Notes: a model not told the origin generated them from the letters alone. 64,000 bases of DNA from Odontocerum albicorne (GCA_949825065.1 OX463849.1:1426001-1490000); one strand, 5' to 3'; shown: positions 43,433-57,400, counted from the stretch's first letter. Numbers and translations: made by a program.

Positions 43433-45150
43433 TTAAGATTGCCTTGTCGGAATTGCGAGGATATTCTTTTTTAACTTAAATCCAGAAACATCTAATGGAA
43501 CTTCGGAGAAGTGAAGTTTTGAAGTCATGTCATTATTTAAAACTGTAAATTCCTCTCGAATTTGCAGAGGCAGTGCTTCCGTAGAATTTATTGCATCGGT
43601 TGCGAAAGGATTTCGAATCCAATCGTATTGTTCCGTATTAATGGAATAAAAATATTGATCAAATTTATGCTGAAGCATACTTAAATGTTGTCGGGCCAGA
43701 TCCACAATTAATTGTTTGTTTTCAATTGTACTATGGTTGGTCCTTTGGTACATTTCCAAACATCCTTTTTGCAACTCTTTCTACCAAAGTTCGAGTTTTT
43801 TTTTCAACCCTTGTAATTTCTCGGAGCACGTCAATATATTTTCATTTCGACCTTGCATTTTTTTATTAAGTTCATTCAAATGCACGAATATATCAGGCAT
43901 GTATGCAAGTTCGGTATCATGTATCCAGTAATCACCATCGAGGCGCTGGTGCTGGTATAGTTGGGGCATATTTTGATTTAAAAGAAACTCACGCACCTCG
44001 TGACGAAGCTCAAACAATCTAGCCAAAACTTTGCCTCGGGATAGCCAACGAATTTCAGTATAAAACAATAAGGATTCATATTCGGCTCCCATTTCTGCAC
44101 AGAGTATTCCAAAGATTCACCAATTTAGGGCTCTTGATTTGATTATGTTTACGTTTTTAATGCATTCATTCATCGTATTCAAAAGTTCCTCCGGCAAATT
44201 CTTGACCATCGATGCTTCTCGATGTATGCAGCAGTTTGTAAATTGTAACGTCGGATTTTTTTGTTTTACACAAGAGACAAACCCCTTTTTACTACCCGTC
44301 ATTGCCGCAGCGCAAAGCGCAAACAGCGATGCAATTGCTCCATTGCCGCAGCGCCATCCGTGCAAACAGCGATGCAATTGCTCCATTGCCGCAGCGCTAT
44401 TCGTGCAAACAGCGATGCAATTGCTCCATTGCCGCAGCGCCATCCGTGCAAACAGCGATGCAATTGCTCCATTGCCGCAGCGCCATCCGTGCAAACAGCG
44501 ATGCAATTGCTCCATTGAATATTATATATTTTGAAGAAATCATCGGTTACTTGAAAAATTTCTTCACCGTTAGTTCGTTCTGGAACCTCCTTACAAAATA
44601 AAAAATGTTCTTTAATAAAGTCCTCGTCAACGAAACGTACAATAGCTATCAGCTGTGCTTTATTTTTAAAATAGGTTGTTTCGTCGATCTGAAGCGCAAA
44701 TTTTTCAGCCAATAACAGTTTTCTAATCAGTGTTCCTAAAATATTACTTGACATATCGTGAATACGTCTTTTAACAGTATCGGCAGACAACGAAACTTTA
44801 TTGACTTCCTTAACTTCATTGGGCCCAAGCATAAGTCGAACGATTTCCATGCATGCTGGTTTAATAAGTGTTTCGCCGATAGTATGTGGTTTCTTCTGAC
44901 GTGCAATTAATTTTGCAACATAGTAGCTAGCTTCTAAGGCCTTTTCAGAAGCTATAACGGTTGATTTCATAAATTTCTTCTGTTTTTTATTTTGTTCTAA
45001 GCACCTCTTAAAATATTGTCTGTCTTCGTTGGCGTAGCTGCGATGCTTTGAATATAGATGGCGATTTAATTTACTGGGTGCCATTGACTCGTTTGATAGC
45101 TGTTCGCCGCAAATGATGCACTGTGGATTTGGAGCCGTGTCGTCCCCACA
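43433..45150 (-). pseudogene. hAT transposase (ZBED5-like) with BED finger, broken
   Basis: On the minus strand, PQCIICGEQLSNESMAPSKL and NRHLYSKHR form a BED-type zinc finger near 45130-45060. The next part is open to about 44299 (SYYVAKLIARQKKPHTIGET, DTVKRRIHDMSSNILGTLIR, FALQIDETTYFKNKAQLIAI, VCTDGAAAM). A 43-bp minisatellite then breaks the frame. The text resumes as AAMTGSKKGFVSCVKQKNP, NCCIHREASMVKNLP, then EYESLLFYTEIRWLSRGKVL, LFELRHEVREFLL, and last YDWIRNPFATDAINSTEALP near 43600. 'CTDGA.AM', 'HR.A....L' and 'RWLSRGKVL.R' are hallmarks of the ZBED5/SCAND3 type hAT proteins. A TGA upstream of the finger and several shifts show it is inactive. Ends of the element were not found. Confidence 0.85.
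44322..44518. repeat. 43-bp minisatellite inside hAT transposase
   Basis: Repeat starts at 44322, 44365, 44408, 44451 and 44494, period exactly 43. The unit holds AACAGCGATGCAATTGCTCC and ATTGCCGCAGCGCCATCCG. Since 43 is not a multiple of 3, successive units are read in rotating frames, and the CTDGAAAM catalytic block is copied again and again. Four extra units add 172 bases, which leaves the downstream frame shifted. Confidence 0.95.
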
Positions 45151-45853
45151 CCACGAGAATCCATATTTAATGTAGTCTTCGTCGTACTTTCATTTCACTA
45201 TCTTCTTTGTTTTTTTTGTAACACTTGTGCTGGGTTCTTCATCATCTGTACGTGAAGACGGATCTTAAAAATCGTATGAGGGGTCATCCCTGACAAGGGA
45301 TGAATATATGGTATTCATCTTTGCTCGCGAGCTGACCCATTTATTCGATTGACATATTATTGTCATCAGGGACTACATTTTCGGTTTTAAAAAGTAACCG
45401 CACCATTATCTCTGTCACTGGCCATGTGATCCAAATTGGCCGAGAATTAAATCCGCCTGCACGTTCAGTCTTGCCGACTATTGGTTCCAATTGGTCTTTA
45501 CAGTATAAAGGGACCAGTGCATCAATTCAGTGTAGCGACGGTGCAATATAAACACTTGTGTGCGCGGATTTGTGGTACATGTGTCAGTGTGATCTATTGA
45601 TGATATTATCGCGTGGATTGTATCGTTAATGGAGTGATAAATGGAATACAGCTGTTGAAAGTGCACTTGGAGTCGTATTGAGAGCAACACTCGTTACAAA
45701 TTGGTATTTTTTTTAAATTTTTTTATTGTTTATTCTATATAAAACTGCATAATTTTTTTGGTTCTAGTTTAGTTTATTCATTTTTATAAAACATAATTCA
45801 AATAGTCGCCTGAATTCATTTCCACCAAAACAACTAACACTGTAGCATAAAGG
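45151..45853. other. Intergenic stretch, no gene recognised
   Basis: Moderate GC between 45330 and 45700, with a direct link to the hAT remnant (minus-strand KYDEDYIKYGFSWCGDD text up to about 45190). The rest is unassigned. Confidence 0.4.
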
Positions 45854-46406
45854 CTATACTACAGAAAGTCTAGGATGAACCGTGGGACGTTTAAAACGTC
45901 ATGTCACAAAGGGATGGGGTAAAATCGTTTTTTTTTTACAAATCGAATAGTTTTTTTATAAATCGAACAATGGTTTTTCTCTAAACTGACGTTTTAATTC
46001 CTAATTTTCATTATTCTGACTTTCTAATGTATTGTATGATTTGTATGTATCTTTAAATAGGCCAAGATACACTATGAATTAATACTAATTACGAACATTT
46101 AATTAAAATCGATTTTCGAAAATCCAACAATGCAGACTAACGTAGTGACTTTTGACAAACGTCACCAAATATTATTTGATTTTAACAAACTGCCACATTT
46201 TTGCTTATTTGTGACAAGATGTATTAATTTGTCATTATTGTTAGTTTTATGTAATGTATTTACCTAAATAATTTGCTATTTATTAGAATCGAGGCATATA
46301 TTAAAGTTGATAAAATAATTAACATTACTGAACATCGTTACAAGGTTGTATTTGGGCAAATTTGTGAGCTGTCATACGACTCATCCTAGATTTTCCGAAC
46401 TATAGT
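45854..46406. mobile_element. MITE of the GGATGAG / GGTCCCTG family
   Basis: The inverted ends are TATACTACAGAAAGTCTAGG and inverse TACTATAGTTCGGAAAATCT, both followed by AGGATGA. Interior words (CATGTCACAAAGGGATGGGG, AATACTAATTACGAACATTT, AAGGTTGTATTTGGGCAAAT) match 11090-11668. No coding. Confidence 0.8.
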
Positions 46407-46819
46407 AAGAATAAATCTAAATGATTAGAGTAGAAAATGTCACTAACTTTATATTTAACTCAATTAAGAAACAAAATTAAAGTGCAAGTTAACAATATTT
46501 GAACACAAAAAGTGAACAATATTTAAAACAGTAATTAATACACCTGAGGTTGTTCACAAGTTGGAGCACTTTTACACCAACTCCAGAAAAGAACTTTATC
46601 CATATAGGGTTATCAACTTCTTCCCAATTTGATCAACCTTAATAATGACAGAGTAATCAAACACTGGAATACAAGATAAGTCAAATTAGTCATGATAAAA
46701 ACAAACAATGTAAAATCAGCTGTACTTTCATCGGAATTTTCAACTGTCCCACCGCCCCCTCTTATTTTGCCGAAGATTTTCAGCGACTTTCTGATTATGA
46801 ACTTGTGTTAAGTTCAGAC

Positions 46820-46990
46820 AGAGATTGTCTTTTGACCTTTCCAGTTCACCGCTTTTCTTTTTTTTACGTCGTCCTTTACTGTTCCAAACTGGAGCACCCT
46901 TTAGGAGAGTTTTCTCTCTTAACAGCGCTTTATAAATTCTCCATTTATTATCGTTTGCTTTGTTTTCAGTGTTAGGTTCATCTTATATTG
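46820..46990 (+). repeat. LINE 3' fragment
   Basis: TTTCCAGTTCACCGC and TTTACGTCGTCCTTTACTGT match the LINE at 4960-5465 (about 5010-5060), and then the sequences diverge. Confidence 0.5.
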
Positions 46991-47279
46991 CATTTTTTTT
47001 ATCAACACTGCTAACATATCAATGTTAAATTTTATTTCATGTTTTTTTCCGTCTAATATTTTGAATCAATGCTATTTGATCATTATTAGAAAAATTTAAA
47101 ATACGTTTTGTAATTGGTAAAAAATTAAGCGGCCCTAATCAATTTTCGGAGATACCATATATATGTTAGAAGTTTCAACGCATTTTAACTGTTAAATGTC
47201 ATTTTATAATAAAACAAGACCAAAGCCCTCGGATAGTTTTACAGAATCACGTATTTGGGATTTTCTATATTTATATTTA
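46991..47279. other. Intergenic, no gene seen
   Basis: AT-rich; nothing recognised. Confidence 0.35.
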
Positions 47280-47450
47280 CCTTGATTAAACCACCTTTTT
47301 ATTATTTACCTTGATTTAACCCCCCTTTTATTATTTACCTTGATTAAATCCCCCTCTTATTATTAACCTTGATTAACCCCCCTTTTATTATTTAACTTGA
47401 TTAAACCCCCCTTTTATTATTTACCTTGATTAAATCCCCGTTTTATTTCA
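47280..47450. repeat. 29-bp tandem repeat, six units
   Basis: Unit TTACCTTGATTAAACCCCCC plus TTTTATTAT, with length variation in the C run. Confidence 0.9.
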
Positions 47451-48335
47451 CTATTTTATTGTTTTGACGTTATGATGAGTTGACAAAATATTTTATACCA
47501 ATTTTGATTAAAAATCTATATTTAAGTGTCATAGTAGAATTGCAGTTTCAACAAAATAATCTTCTAAACTAAACATATTCAAAGATCAAACTTTATCTCC
47601 ATATTAGAATATTTAATAAGAAATTACATTTATATTCTACTAATTATACTTGATCACCGTGACACACGTTTCTACCTCCTACCTCTAGAATTTCTTCATA
47701 CGGAAATATGTCGATTTGTTACAAAGCAATATTAAATTAACTGGTGTTATGTTTCAAATGAATGTGAGATACACTTCGGTTTAATTAACGTTCGGTTTAA
47801 TTACCGTTCTTGTAATTTTTTTATAAAAAAATGTAACAGTGTCTTTTTAACTTCAGACCTCATTAACATCTTTCTGGTTAGTTGTAAGATATTACCATAT
47901 ATAATTAAACCCGAAAGCAGAATATAATTCAAAACATTTATGGTAATCTTCAAAATGAATTTTTAAAAAAATCTAAACATGTTAATTTCGTCTGAACCGA
48001 ATCTCTGAATAGGGGATAGAAATTTGTGTTGCAGGAATAAAGTTTGTGGATTGATGTGGACATATTCGTATTTAGTTCAATACTGTCAGAGTTTTGAAAG
48101 TTGGTGGTAGAATTTACTGAGAAATTATTGTTTTGTTTTAGTGAATAAAATTTAAAATATCTTCACTGATCTACTGACATGATACTACTTTATATATGAA
48201 ACTCGTTATTGAAATTTTAATCCTTGTTATTATTAATAAACTACTCGTATATGTTTTGTGTGATCTTGATTTATTTATTATAAGTATTCCTACAATAAAA
48301 ATCAAATTTAAAATAAACTGTTTCCTTTGTTGCAG

Positions 48336-48406
48336 AGGAGTGTGATGGCGGAGCCGCCCCTCGCGCTGCTGCTGCTCGGGCTGCTGCTGTCCTTCCCCTT
48401 GGCCAG
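48336..48406 (+). CDS. GluCl: GluCl copy B start exon (signal peptide)
   Basis: Acceptor TTGTTGCAG, then nine 5' UTR bases and ATG at 48345. It codes MAEPPLALLLLGLLLSFPLA, a classic hydrophobic signal peptide, and splits an Arg codon at donor GCCAG|GTAACC. Much more GC-rich than its surroundings. Confidence 0.88.
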
Positions 48407-51400
48407 GTAACCTCTTCGTCACCATCTCCTTCCTCATCTTAAGGTCTTCTATTGCCGCTTCTACTACCCTTTAACAGTAATGATGGAAGTGGCAATGTGA
48501 GAATTTGTTACCATCGTAACTACTATTGTAACAATTTATCAAAAGTTTCGAAACACGTAACAAATTATTATTTATACGAGTAGTTAAGGCATTAATATTG
48601 TGGAGGTTTGAAGACATTATAATTTGTTTTATAAAACACTGTTTATTCCATAGAAAATGTATGGGTTCCTATCGATGATGCCAAATTCTTGCATGTCTGT
48701 AGTAACGGAAATAAATTGGACAGATAAGAGACCCTAGACATTTCTAAGTCAGTGCATCGAGGTGAACATCTGGGAAACACATATATCCCAAAAATCTCTC
48801 CGCTGCTCGCCGATGTCGTCCCATTCCTTCTCCAGCCCCCAGTCTCCAGCCCGAATGCTTACCATTAGAAGCGTGTATCTTGGTACCAGTTCGAACAGAA
48901 TTCAGCCTTTTTTGTGCTACCCTGATGATGAGGTGAAAGCCTTGAAACCGGTAGGGTTATACCGTTACAAAAAGTGGAATAAACAGTATTTGATAAAACA
49001 AATTACAAAGTTACAAATTATGTTTACATTAATTGTTATATTGCATATTACTTACAAAGTTAACTGTATCTCGTAAAGTTGAGAATAACGAGTGGCTGCA
49101 AAATGTAACTGTGATAAGTCTAGAAGTACGCATGGTTGTAAAAGATTATGATGAAGTTAGCACAGAACTAATAGTGTGTGGGAGTGAGCGAATGATCGAG
49201 TGACTGAGACAATTTTTCAACAATTGGTATCTGACTATATACCGAAAGGCTGGAGGAGTGCATTGATTGTTCCGTTATGAAAAGGTGCAAGAACAAAGTG
49301 TGGAAGTTACAGAGCCAATAACTTTCTGAGTGTAGTAAGTAAACCCAGCTGAGAATATCTAGAAAATCGTGGCACAAGCAAATGAATCGAATTTTGAAAG
49401 AGTGAAAGCCTTTATAATAGGAGATTGTGCTTTACGATGTGTATTGTTGCTGGCCCTCGTAGTCGATGATCGCTTTTGCCATTTCAACGTTATAACAGTT
49501 GGAAAGCGAAATTGTGCCGTGGAGTTTGTTTTAAGTGAGTTAGTCGTTGCAACCAGCAAACACATCGGCCACATCGCAGCACTGGATCTGATGGGACACC
49601 AAAATGAAACGATCAGAGCTCAGCGCATGTTTTTTTTCTTCTTCTTTTTCTTATATTTTGTTTATCTTTTTTTGAAAGAATAGATATGACCGACGTCATA
49701 TGTGTCTTTTTACCTCCAAATACTAGGCGGAAAAAATGTCTATGTCATTCGAGGGGAGAAGCACAGCGCGTGGTTCGAACCAACAATATTCTGCATGGAA
49801 TCTGAGTGCGTTACACCTCACGATGTGTATAGAACAGATAGAAGCGAAATATGTGTGCCAAGATATAATGAAGTGAAGATCTCTCTTTTCCCCTACGCCA
49901 ATAGGGGCATTAGTGATGGACATATTAACATTTAAATATTACACAAAAGTAACCATTGAAATTTATTTTTATCAAACACTTTTAATTCCACTTTTTTGTA
50001 ACGGTATAACCCTACCGGTTTCAAGGCTTTCACCTCATCTTCAGGGGCGCACAAACAAGACTCAATTCTGTTCGAACTGGTACCGATATACACTCTTCCA
50101 CGGTTGTGGGCTGAGGGGTGAGAGAGGTATGGGACGATTTCGGCCAAGAGCGGAGAGGTTTTTGGGATATAACTGTTCACCAGATGTTTGGATCGATGTA
50201 CTGACTTAGAAATTTCTAGGGCCTCTAATCTGTCCAATTTATTTCCGTTACTACTGGATATGTAAGAATTTGGCATCATCGATAGAAAAAGTATGGCATA
50301 AAACTTTTATGTGCTGAATGTGATAATTTCTATAAAGGAAAGACAGGAAGATCTTTTGAAAAGAGATTTCGTGAACACAAATCCGCCTTAACAAATCCTC
50401 TAATTTGAAATCGTCCCATACCTCCTTCACCCCTAAACCCCCAACCGTTTGAAGCGTGTAATCGGTACCAGTTCGAACAGAACTTAGTCTTGTTTGCGCT
50501 CCCCTGAAGATGAGGGGAAAGCCTTGAAACTGGTAGGGTTATACCGTTACAAAAAAGTGAAATAAACAATATTCGATTAAAATAAATTTTAATGTCTAAA
50601 CCTCCACAACGTTAATGCCTTAACGATAAACAACACAAAAGTAACCATGTACAAATCCAATTTTTTTATTTGCTAATTTGATATTTCTGCGGCAGTTGAG
50701 ACATGGTTTAGTTCAGATATGGATCAAGGGAAGAGTAAACAGAACAATTTGCGGATAAAGAGGAAGTGGCCACTTAACAGGTTACCAGAAGTGCTGCAAC
50801 TGTCTCGAGCTGTCGTCCAATGCCACTCTATATTTGCTCAACCAACATTAAGTCAAGATTGGATTTATTGAAGCAGATTGCAGAGCAGTTTAGGACTGAG
50901 GAAAAAGATCATGTGTTTTGACTTGACTCGTGATACAATAACATGTATAGCTGAAAAGGAAAGACTGAAAGATTCTGAAAGTTTAAATTTAAAATTAACC
51001 ACAAATAAAATACATACTCGTAGATACAATCATGTCATTTCCCTATTCGATTGGGCAGGGGATAGAGTGTCAGACTTTCCTATCTCGACACACATCCTGT
51101 GCCTCTTCTACATCTAAACACCTTCTCAAAATACATAGATACAATCACGTCGTTTCCCTATTCGACTAGGCAGAGGATCAAGTGTCAGACTTTCCTATCT
51201 CGACACACCTCCTGTGCCTCTTCTACATCTATACACCTCAAAATACATAGATACAATCACGTCATTTCCCTATTCAACTAGGCAGAGGATAGAGTGTCAG
51301 GCTTTCCTATCTCGACACACCTCCTGTGCCTCTTCTACATCTATACACCTTCTCAAAATACATAGATACAATCACGTCATTTCCCTATTCGACTAGGCAG

Positions 51401-54400
51401 AGGATAGAGTGTCAGGCTTTCCTATATCGATACACATCCTATGCCTCTTCGACATCTATACACCTTCTCAAAATACATAGATACAATCACGTCATTTCCC
51501 TATCCGATTAGGCAGAGGATCGAGTGTCAGACTTTCCTATCTCGACACACATCCCTTGCCTCTTCTACATCTATACACCTTCTCAAAATACATACATACA
51601 ATCACGTCGTTTCCCTATTCGATTAGGCAGAGGATAGAGTGTCAGACTTTCCTATCTCGACACACATCCTGTGCCTCTTCTACATCTATACACCTTCTCA
51701 AAATACATACATACAATCACGTCGTTTCCCTATTCGATTAGGCAGAGGATAGAGTGTCAGACTTTCCTATCTCGACACACATCCTGTGCCTCTTCTACAT
51801 CTATACACCTTCTCAAAATACATACATACAATCACGTCGTTTCCCTATTCGATTAGGCAGAGGATAGAGTGTCAGACTTTACTATCTCGACACACATCCT
51901 GTACCTCTTCTACATCTATACGTCATGTGTCTCTTCTGGGTCTGCATCTTCCCTTCCTCTCGATGATAGTGTCAGATAATGGATTTGAGATGGAACTTAG
52001 CTATGTATAACTAAAATTAATGATTTATTTATGACGATGTATGGTATTTAAGACAATATATGGTATTTTATAGTTAAAATAATTACAATAGTAATACTCA
52101 AATTCTAATTTATAGTACACATGAATATAAAATCATCTCGTCACAAAAAGAATAAAAATCAACATTAATCACACAAAAAAATATAACAAAGCAGTACTCT
52201 TACACGCATACTACCGACCATACATATAACACAAAATTGAGACAGGCCAAGGCTTAGGAAATCCAAGGTTCTAACATACAAAAATAACAATCTATATGCA
52301 TTGATAGCTTATTTTACATTTCCAATTATGACGTTTGTTTCAGATGTAACAACGCAAAGATAAACCTCCAAGAGATGGAGAAACAGGTGCTGGATCAGAT
52401 ACTGGGACCCGACAGATACGATGTCAATATCCGACCCTCCGGCATGAACGGAACCGGTAGGCCTTTCCTCTTTATCTACCTCGTAACACTATCAACCGCT
52501 GCACTCCTCGACCTTCATTACCACTATGAATGACTGAATTTAATGTCCTTCGTTGCCTAGTTGGTACGACATCCATCTCTCAAACCGGGTGTGGCGGGTT
52601 CAGTACGCGCTGATACCCATTTAAAAAGGGTTTAAACTGGTTTTCCTTAAAACCTCATTAACAGTTTTTGGTTGATTGGTGGTTGGAAGAAATTGCTTAG
52701 TGATAATAAATCTGACAGTTTATACTGCATATAAAGAAAGTGTAATATTATCCAATACAATACAAAATAAGGAATGTGATTATTAATTAAACATGTCAGA
52801 GGTCATATAACTGAGAAAGCAATCTGAATATTGGCAAAATGATTGTGTTAGTACTAAAAAATATGTGCAGAAAATTAATGAAAATGGACAACGACCTCAG
52901 TGACCTGATTGGTAAGACGCTTGTCTTTCAATTAATAAAAAGGGCAACGACCTCAGTGACCTGATTGGTAAGACGCTTGTTTTTCAATTAATGAAAATGG
53001 ACAACGACCTCAGTGACCTGATTGGTAAGACGCTTGTCTTTCAATTAATAAAAAGGGCAACGACCTCAGTGACCTGATTGGTAAGACGCTTGTCTTTCAA
53101 TTAATGAAAATGGACAACGACCTCAGTGACCTGATTGGTAAGACGCTTGTCTTTCAATTTTAGTGGAAATCAGATTTAATAAAAAAAAGGATTTCTGGTG
53201 ACCTTTACATCAAATCGTAATATAAATAGGCAAAACCCCGTACGACGGTTGTCAAGTGGTTCACAAAGTGCATATGAACTCTATGTCCATTATAATGGAC
53301 GCTAGGTCTGGAGAAGTTTTTCGTAAAGAAAAGCTCATTAAAGAGTGGATGAGGATGTCGCAAATCAATCAACTGCCTTTTATGACGGAAATAAGAAAAT
53401 CACAGCCACTCGGTTTAACCTCCCGTTGAACAATCTGAAAGACTCTGTAGTGAGTAGACAGCAGGCGAGACGGAGAGTGACGTAAGAAACAGACTTCTTG
53501 TGGACGACTCGGCACTAGAATTTTTAAGTTTTTCTCTCGGAAAACTTCGGAAAGAGGGATGTACTTTAAATTGGGTCCTATCCTAGTCTAACGTTTCTTC
53601 AACTCTGTCTACCCTTTTTCTTTCGATTGCCTTCCAGCTCATATCGAGCTCATCATGACCTCCGTCAATCTTCGCCTCCAACTTATCTTCTCTTCCGCCA
53701 CGACCCTGCAATCCTGAACTTTGTAGATATTGTACAGCTCGTCGTATCGTATTCGCCAGGTTTCGCCGTCATTCACGGGGCCCAGGATCCTACGTAGTAC
53801 TCTTCTCTCGAAGGCATCCAGCAACTCTGTCTACCCTGTAACGGCAAAATGGTAAATATGTATAAAGTTCAACAACTCCTCATTGAAATATAATCCACAG
53901 TCACGATGGTGAATATGAAAAATTTAATGGAGAAAGTTTATTTTGCTACAATATTATATGTAGAAAACAACGAATACGCTGAGTTGTGGTGAAAAAGCAC
54001 TCAAGTGAATGACATCAAAGCGAAACAAAAAGTGACTGCCCCCTGGCGCCGCGTCCTGAACGTGCCAAGTCACTCGCGTAATCCCTTTACCATATGCTAC
54101 CCATTACCTCTGATTAAAATTCAATGAGCACCATCACATTACACTTTTAAAATGACATAAAGGATAGGTATGGCTTGATTAGATAAATCAATGCTTTCTG
54201 AACTTTATTCTCTATAACCTTCTGTAGACGCGGTTCTCAATCAGTGGTACGCGTATCCCTTCTATATCCATAACTCTATCTAATCGTCGTTGAGTCGAGG
54301 ATCTCCTCGTCATTTCAACATAAATTCAGTTGGAAAACTAAGCTCTGTCGTCGAGTTGATGTTTCTTTATTCCTTTCTCCTTTTTAAGCGAGTGAGCCGT

Positions 54401-57400
54401 TGTACACCAGAAAACTCACGGGCCACGCCGCTATACTGGATCCGATGGCACACCTTCTCATACTACTTATACGATTTATCTTAACTTTTACGATTCCTTG
54501 TTTCAAAATATTATTCACTACTTCTTCTTAGTGTCATGTCAGGTTCCCCCCCCCCCCAACGTTGAATATCACCTGAGAGTAGATATCTTTGTCCCCGGCA
54601 GCCCGAAAAAAATCCCCAACGCTCCTTATCCATCAACAGTCCAATCACGTATATTGCGAAGCCTGGAGATTTGCCTCCTGCCAACACCTCTTCGACCCTC
54701 TATTTTGCTTTGGATGATCAGGTACAGTAATTTGTACTTTGCTCCTCTAAGTACATGACCCAAGAAGGACACCTTTCGGATTTTAATATTAGTCAGCAAC
54801 TCTCTATCAACTTTGGCTCTTTGAAGAACCCTCGTGTTGCTGACCATATCCGTCCAGGGTATCCGTAGCATTCTCCGGTGCATCCACATTTCGAATGATT
54901 CTAGTCGGTTCATACTACCAACTTTGAGGGTCCATGATTCCACTCCATTATTCACTAGATTCAGTTATGTATTCCTTGGTTTTCCTTCCACTCACATTTA
55001 CGTTGTATATTTGTTTTGTTAGTCTTTCTTAATTCATTCGTTCTACATGTCCAAACCATCTCAAAGCGTTCTTCTTTATTTTACTCAACACGTCATTCTT
55101 AATTTCACGTCCATTCCTAATTAAATTTATTACAGAGGATGTAATTAAAAACAAGAATGGAACTAAAAAAAATGGCTACCAACGGAAATTAAACTTGCAA
55201 CTTCCGGGTCATGTGACAGGCATCTGTCCATTACAATACAAATATACCGGTTTCAAGGCTTTCACCTCATCTTCAGGAGAGCACAAACAAGACTGAATTC
55301 TGTTCGAACTGGTACCGATATATCATACAGGCTTTTAACGGTTGGGGACATTTGGAATGGGGACTGAGAGCTGAGGGAGGCATGGGACGATCTCGGCCAG
55401 CAGCTGAGAGATTTTTGGGATATATGTGTTTACCAGATGTTCACCTCGATGTATTCTTGTCTAGTTCTTCTGCCATTCAAATTCATTTTCGGATAGTGGC
55501 TATATCATAAATGAGAAATCTGAACATTCGACTGTGAGTGAAAAATCATATAAAGATGTGAAGAAGTGAACTCGGACCGTTTCTGATCTGAACCCCCATA
55601 CTCGTATGGTGTTGGAGTAAACAACACCGTATGCGTGCTGAAAACTTTCAACTCTCGTGTCACTTTTCTAAGTTGGTTTTTTTAATCGCTCACGTGCAGG
55701 AATCAAGGCTAATCACTGTAGTGCCGTGCGATTTACATTATTTACAACAAATGCCATGAATTATCAACTGGTTTGAATTGTTTTAAGGGAAAACGCACAC
55801 AAACATAAAATTTGTCGTCATAGAAGGACTTTTGGGTGTCTATTTAAAAAAAATAACGTGGGTGAAGGTTCCTCTGTCCGTCAGTTGTTTTGCCTGATGG
55901 GCACATGCGATCTCTCGATACCTCCATAACTTATGAGGAATGCCGCATTTGTATAGATAGCGCCCCTAGGCAGTTTGAAACTTGCCTTCCAATACCATCA
56001 TCCATATTGATTTATTTATATAATACTTCATCTTAAAAATATCTGACGATATTATTGCCAGGTGACAATCTCTTCTTACCGACCAGACAAAAAATAAATA
56101 AAGGAAGTTACATGTTCGCAAAAATATTCCCCTTTACAAAATTCATGATCACTATACATGGTAAAATAAAAATGAGATATCATCAAAGGAGAAGGAAAAG
56201 ATGGTGGAGGAAAAATAAATTCAAAGACAGTTTTATATAGCGCCGTTGAAAAAACAATTATTCCTCAAGGGCGCTCTAACTCGGGACTTGAACCCACTAA
56301 TATTAAACAAATCACTTATCGCAGCGATAGCAGCGCCCGAGTGAATTACGTATATTTGCGTATTTCACAACCTTGTGTGACTACCGCTATCTGGCAATCT
56401 CGTCCAAACAAACCAGAAACATGAATCAAAGGAAAAGGAAGGAACGGTGGAGAGGAAAAAAACGGGAATGAAACACAATATACTCGTATATTATAACCGA
56501 CTTGAAGTGAACAGTTTTTTCAATAACTTTTTAAAACATTCCAATGACGGATCGAGTCTAACATTGGTTTGTAACTGGTTCCAGAGTCTCATTACATGGA
56601 CAGTAAAGAACGATGTAAAAAAGAAGGTTTCACTATCTTTCAACGAGACTTTTTTTTTTCAAAATATGATGAACGAAAGTGCCAATTTGTAAAAGTAAAT
56701 GGAAAAATAATAGAAAAATTTAAATATAAATATAGGATTGAAAAATAATCATGTACAATTGATTAAATACGCTCAATAATACAAGGCTTCTGGAGAAAAA
56801 AAAATCATTCTGAAGGCAACGAGAATTCGAAAAATTACAAAAGAAATTTTAAAATTCTTAATATTTACGAAGTTAAAGCTATAAATGAGGCCTGAAACCA
56901 AAAGGCAGTCTCAACAGTGACGTCACACCTCTTCACCCTCCGCCAAAAAGTTCAAAACCACAATTTCAGCCAAGAAAATCATGGCATCAGTGACGTCACA
57001 CCTCTTCACCCTCCGCCAAAAAGTTCAAAACCACAATTTCAGCCAAGAAAATCATGGCATCCGTGTTTTGGGACTGTCAAGGCATAATTTTAATTGAATA
57101 TATGCCTCAAGGGGAGACCATCAACTCTGCAAGATACTGTGAGACCCTAAAAAATTGCTTTATACTTTTAATTTTTTTATACTCGTACATAAAATTAAAT
57201 GTTCGTAATTAGTATTAATACATAGTGGATCCTGACCTATTTAAAGATACAAATCATACAATACATTAAAAAGTCAGTATAATGAAAATTAGGAATTAAA
57301 ACCTCAGTTTAGAGAAAAACATTTTTTTCAATTTATGAAAAAACTATTCGATTTGTAAAAAAAACGATTTTACCCCATCCCTTTGAGACATGACATTTCA

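Noticed and set aside
49369..49683. 104-codon open frame as a new gene
   Set aside because: Follows a decayed reverse-transcriptase stretch directly and ends in a T-rich simple tract; more likely part of an old LINE.
51099..52010. Series of open frames starting MPLLHLYTF
   Set aside because: Each is the same satellite unit; period 115 is not a multiple of 3 and there is no coding constraint.
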